From Streptosporangiaceae bacterium (GTDB lineage Bacteria; Actinomycetota; Actinomycetes; Streptosporangiales; Streptosporangiaceae), in contig JASHOI010000297.1 in assembly GCA_030041195.1 (NCBI GenBank), positions 1 through 16,999 of the forward strand: a stretch of DNA of 16,999 nucleotides. Reading direction: 5' to 3'. The first letter of the stretch is position 1; the number at the start of each line of letters is the position of its first letter. Under the pieces are notes generated by a model, which saw nothing but the letters and a program-made list of their open reading frames with translations, ran no database searches and was not told the DNA's origin. Both the position numbers and the translations under genes were made by a program. This document shows positions 14,530 through 16,999 of this stretch, piece by piece.

Positions 14530-14541
14530 GAACATTCAGTC
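14526..14541. promoter_or_regulatory. Palindromic candidate TetR operator
   Basis: GACTGAACATTCAGTC has perfect 6-bp arms (GACTGA and TCAGTC) around a 4-nt centre. It lies in the divergent region between the TetR and FAD oxidoreductase genes and overlaps the -10 box of the latter. On the other strand its arm contains TTGACT, usable as a -35 element for the TetR gene, although no well-spaced -10 was found. Size and symmetry fit TetR-family operators. Confidence 0.6.
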
Positions 14542-14607
14542 AAAGATGTTTTTATGCGGCCAGCACCCCGCCTGGCCGCACCGGACGGACTCGCGGAAGG
14601 CGGACTC

Positions 14608-16254
14608 ATGGCCGCAACATACGACGCCATTGTCGTTGGCGGAGGGCACAACGGTCTTGTCGCCGCTGCGTACCTGGCCCGATCCGGCGCCAGGACGGTC
14701 GTGCTCGAGGGCAGGCACAAGACCGGCGGCGCGGCGACCACGGAGGCGCCATGGCCGGACGCGCCAGAGTTCAGCGTCACCAGGCTCTCCTACGTGATGA
14801 GCCTGATGCCGCCGACCATTATCAACGACCTCGACCTCCCCCGCCATGGGTACAGGATTTACCCGATGGGGCCGTATTACCAGGCATTCCCTGAGGGCGG
14901 ATCGATCAAGTTGTACGCGGACGACGCCAAGCGCAACCACGAGGAGGTGTCCAAGTGGTCCAAGAAGGACGCGGACGCCGTGCCGAAGTGGGACGCGTGG
15001 CTCGCCGGGCTCGCCGAGGTGCTCGGCCCGCTGCTGCTGACCGTCCCGCCCGCGATCGGGTCGCGCAAGCCGCGTGACCTCACCGACACGCTGCGGCTCG
15101 CCTGGCGGCATCGTGGCCTGGACGTGCGCACGATCGCCGACGTGACCAGGCTGATGACGATGAGCATCGCCGACCTGCTCGACGACTGGTTCGAATCGTC
15201 GCAGGTCAAGGGCGCGCTCGCGGTCAACGGCGTGATCGGGACCTGGGCCGGCCCGTACGAGCCGGGCACCGCGTACGTGATGGCGCACCACTCGATCGGC
15301 GACGTCGGCGACGGGCACCTGGGCAACTGGGGGTTCCAGGAGGGCGGCATGGGCGCCGTCTCCGCGGCGATCGAGCGGGCGGCCCGCAGCCACGGCGCCG
15401 AGATCCGTACCGGCGCCCGGGTGGCCCGCATGCTGGTCGACGGCGGCCGGGTCACCGGCGTCGTGCTGGACAACGGCGACGAGATCCGCGCCAAGGTCAT
15501 CGTCTCCACCCTGCACCCCAAGACCGCGTTCCTCGAGCACATCGGCAAGGAGCACCTGCCGGAGGACTTCGTCGGCGACATCGAGCACTGGAAGTCGCGC
15601 AGCGGCGTCGTGAAGATCAACCTGGCGCTGGCCGAACTGCCGGACTTCACCGCGGATCCCGGCTCCAACCTGCAGGAGCACCACACGGGCTCGGTGGAGA
15701 TGGCGCCGACCATGGAGTACATCGAGCGCGCGTTCCAGGACGCCCGGGAGGGCCGGCCCGCTGCCCGCCCGTTCAGCGACGGCGTGATCCCCACCGCGTT
15801 CGACAAGACCCTGTCCCCCGAGGGCACCCACATCATGTCGCTGTTCACCCAGTGGGTGCCGGATGACTGGAACGAAGCGCCGCACACCGCCGAACTCGAG
15901 GCCTACGCGGACCGGATGATCGACTGCTACAACGAGCTCGCGCCGAACTTCAAGGCGTCGATCCTGCACCGCGACATCGTCGGCCCGTACCAGATGGAGC
16001 ACGAGTACGGCCTGATCGGCGGCAACATCTTCCACGGGGAGCTGTCCCTGGAGCAGCTGTTCCACATGCGCCCGGCGCCCGGCTACGCGGACTACCGGAC
16101 CCCGGTGGCCGGCCTGTACTACGGCAGCTCGGCGACGCACGCCGGCGGCGGCGTGTGCGGCATCCCCGGCTGGCAGGCGGCCCGGGCCGCCATCGCGGAC
16201 AAGAAGGCGGCGCGGCGGACCGGTCAGGTCCGCAGGATCCTCCGCCGGTCATGA
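14608..16254 (+). CDS. NAD(P)/FAD-dependent oxidoreductase, PYROXD2/phytoene-desaturase-like
   Basis: A 548-aa flavoprotein of the amine-oxidase/CrtI superfamily. The N-terminal dinucleotide-binding motif is YDAIVVGGGHNGLVAAAYLA (5-24), with the ribose-binding acid in VVLEGR (31-36) and the following KTGGAATTE. A second FAD-contact region is near residues 255-300 (GGMGAVSAAIERAARSHGAE with VIVSTLHPKT after it). The C-terminal GLYYGSSATHAGGGVCGIPG is the terminal FAD motif of this superfamily. Length fits PYROXD2-like proteins (about 530-580 aa). The start is the ATG at 14608, preceded by GGAAGG 7 nt upstream; an ATG at 14554 would add 18 aa. The stop overlaps the next gene start as ATGA. Next to a TetR and an amine-type importer subunit, oxidation of an amine or other imported compound is plausible but inferred. 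Confidence 0.9.
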   Translation: MAATYDAIVVGGGHNGLVAAAYLARSGARTVVLEGRHKTGGAATTEAPWPDAPEFSVTRLSYVMSLMPPTIINDLDLPRHGYRIYPMGPYYQAFPEGGSIKLYADDAKRNHEEVSKWSKKDADAVPKWDAWLAGLAEVLGPLLLTVPPAIGSRKPRDLTDTLRLAWRHRGLDVRTIADVTRLMTMSIADLLDDWFESSQVKGALAVNGVIGTWAGPYEPGTAYVMAHHSIGDVGDGHLGNWGFQEGGMGAVSAAIERAARSHGAEIRTGARVARMLVDGGRVTGVVLDNGDEIRAKVIVSTLHPKTAFLEHIGKEHLPEDFVGDIEHWKSRSGVVKINLALAELPDFTADPGSNLQEHHTGSVEMAPTMEYIERAFQDAREGRPAARPFSDGVIPTAFDKTLSPEGTHIMSLFTQWVPDDWNEAPHTAELEAYADRMIDCYNELAPNFKASILHRDIVGPYQMEHEYGLIGGNIFHGELSLEQLFHMRPAPGYADYRTPVAGLYYGSSATHAGGGVCGIPGWQAARAAIADKKAARRTGQVRRILRRS

Positions 16255-16999
16255 CCATCCGACATAGGCCTGAACGCGACGCCACGGCGGGTCCGCCGTC
16301 CACGGCTCCGCCGACGACCGTGGTGCCGCCCACCGGGCCGGGCCCCGATCCCGGCCCGGATCTGATGCGGCCGCAGTGGGGACCGGGGCAGTCCGGCGGC
16401 GGCAGCGTGGCCCGGGCCAGCCCGCATCCGGTGTCGGCGATGCTGGAGGCGCGCAGTATCGCGCTGGTCGGGGCCTCGCCGCGGCCCGGCTCGTTCGGGC
16501 AGCGGATGGTCGACGAGGTGACCAAGAGCCCGGCCCGGCCGCGGGTCCACCTGGTCAACCCCAGGTACGCGGAGATCGGCGGGCGGCCGTGCGTCCCATC
16601 GCTCGCTGACCTGCCCGACCCGGTTGATTTGGTCCTGCTCGCGGTGCCGGACGCCGCCCTGGAGCAGCAGCTCACGCTCGCCGCCCAGCGCGGCGACCGC
16701 TCGGCGGTGATCTTCGGCAACGCGCACGAGGACCCCGCCGTGGACCCCGCCCCCGGTACCCCATACCCCGCCGCGGACCCCGCCCCCGGTACCCCATACC
16801 CCGCCGCCCCGGCCCCTGGCTTCTCAGCTTCCGGCCACCCGGCCCCCGGCCTCACGGCTTCCGGCCACCAGGCCGCTGACCCCGCTCCTGGCGCATCGAT
16901 GTACCAAAAGGCTGGTTCTTATGAGCCCATCGGTACATCGACGCCAGGGCCGCCCGAACCTGAGTGGCTGGTGGTACCCGAGGGGCCGGCGGGATCGAG
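16251..16999 (+). CDS. Acyl-CoA synthetase (NDP-forming)-type CoA-binding protein, interrupted by in-frame repeats (partial)
   Basis: 249 codons visible; the gene runs off the right edge. The start ATG overlaps the upstream stop (ATGA). After a Pro/Gly-rich leader (about 1-60), a CoA-binding Rossmann domain begins: ARSIALVGASPRPGSFGQRM, then HLVNPRYAEIGGRPCVPSLA and VDLVLLAVPDAALEQQL. This is the N-terminal signature of ADP-forming acetate/acyl-CoA ligases. After SAVIFGNAHE (about residue 163) the domain is interrupted by Pro/Ala/Gly repeats: two DPAPGTPYPAA units, then PAPGFSASGH and PAPGLTASGH, and a 62-nt palindrome encoding an atypical Tyr/Gln/Lys/Ser stretch. The reading frame stays open throughout. 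Whether the protein resumes normally beyond the edge cannot be seen. Coupling to the FAD enzyme suggests it activates or cleaves the CoA ester of that pathway. Confidence 0.8.
   Translation, partial: MTIRHRPERDATAGPPSTAPPTTVVPPTGPGPDPGPDLMRPQWGPGQSGGGSVARASPHPVSAMLEARSIALVGASPRPGSFGQRMVDEVTKSPARPRVHLVNPRYAEIGGRPCVPSLADLPDPVDLVLLAVPDAALEQQLTLAAQRGDRSAVIFGNAHEDPAVDPAPGTPYPAADPAPGTPYPAAPAPGFSASGHPAPGLTASGHQAADPAPGASMYQKAGSYEPIGTSTPGPPEPEWLVVPEGPAGS
16743..16808 (+). repeat. Two exact or near-exact tandem 33-nt repeats (DPAPGTPYPAA)
   Basis: Copies at 16743-16775 and 16776-16808 are in frame and differ only at the last base. Each encodes DPAPGTPYPAA. They begin 4 codons after the ordered CoA-binding sequence stops. 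Near-identity points to recent slippage or duplication. Confidence 0.9.
16809..16868 (+). repeat. Two tandem 30-nt repeats (PAPGFSASGH / PAPGLTASGH)
   Basis: Copies at 16809-16838 and 16839-16868 follow directly after the 33-nt repeats. They share the frame and encode PAPG[FL][ST]ASGH, extending the low-complexity insertion. Confidence 0.85.
16887..16948. repeat. Nested 62-nt palindromic element inside the CoA-ligase-type gene
   Basis: CCTGGCG (16887-16893), a 2-nt CA bulge and TCGATGTACC (16896-16905) pair with GGTACATCGA (16932-16941) and CGCCAGG (16942-16948). This gives 17 bp interrupted by one 2-nt bulge. The 26-nt loop holds a second small stem, GGCT with AGCC. Codons inside (CAA, AAG, GCT, GGT, TCT, TAT) are much less GC-rich at third positions than in neighbouring sequence. 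It looks like a small inserted palindromic element carried in an open frame. Confidence 0.7.

Noticed and set aside
14536..16140. A 534-codon minus-strand open frame
   Set aside because: Antisense to the FAD oxidoreductase, which has intact motifs throughout. The translation is compositionally biased.
15950..16855. A minus-strand frame with GYGVPGAGS repeats
   Set aside because: It is the antisense reading of the 33-nt repeats in the CoA-ligase-type gene and overlaps the end of the FAD oxidoreductase gene.
1..16999. tRNA, rRNA, riboswitches, insertion sequences, phage attachment sites
   Set aside because: Looked for by eye on both strands. No tRNA-like cloverleaf, rRNA segment, recognisable riboswitch core or transposase was seen. 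Weak RNA structures could still be missed without a covariance search.

Overview
The window is very GC-rich (about 70%), with strong G/C bias at third codon positions, GTG/ATG starts, purine-rich ribosome-binding sites and candidate leaderless promoters. Gene content (SigX5-type ECF sigma factor with SnoaL domain, Ini-type dynamin pair, membrane-anchored Hsp70-like ATPase, PYROXD2-like flavoprotein) points to an actinomycete. I cannot name the genus from sequence alone.

Layout. (1) 2-199, minus: the first 66 codons of a gene leaving the left edge. (2) 445-2929, plus: a three-gene run encoding a RibD-C/DHFR-fold protein, a patatin-like hydrolase and a SnoaL-fused ECF sigma factor. (3) 3063-4037, plus: an aldo/keto reductase, converging on the next block. 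(4) 11194-4082, minus: a five-gene operon-like block. In transcription order it encodes a 140-aa disordered repeat protein, an IniA-like dynamin GTPase with a membrane-insertion hairpin, an IniC-like dynamin GTPase without one, a 514-aa low-complexity protein with one Gly/Val-rich membrane segment, and an Hsp70-type ATPase whose substrate-binding part is replaced by a transmembrane helix and a Pro/Ser/Thr tail. Two of its four junctions are 4-nt stop/start overlaps. (5) 12452-11496, minus: a voltage-gated-type K+ channel with a candidate leaderless promoter. (6) 14458-12591, minus: a TetR regulator followed after 5 nt by a PotA-like ABC ATPase. (7) 14608-16999, plus, divergent from TetR: a PYROXD2/CrtI-type FAD oxidoreductase coupled by an ATGA overlap to an NDP-forming acyl-CoA synthetase-type protein that runs off the right edge.

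How they work together. Block 4 is the most interesting. It resembles the mycobacterial iniBAC idea (two unequal dynamins made together) but adds an anchored Hsp70-like ATPase and two repeat-rich or disordered proteins, suggesting a membrane-associated envelope-maintenance or stress machine. That function is inference. Block 7 with the TetR/ABC pair looks like a substrate-inducible uptake and oxidation locus, possibly for a polyamine or other amine. A palindromic TetR-type operator overlaps the putative divergent promoter. The CoA-binding domain of the last gene is interrupted by in-frame repeats and a nested 62-nt palindrome that looks like an inserted element.
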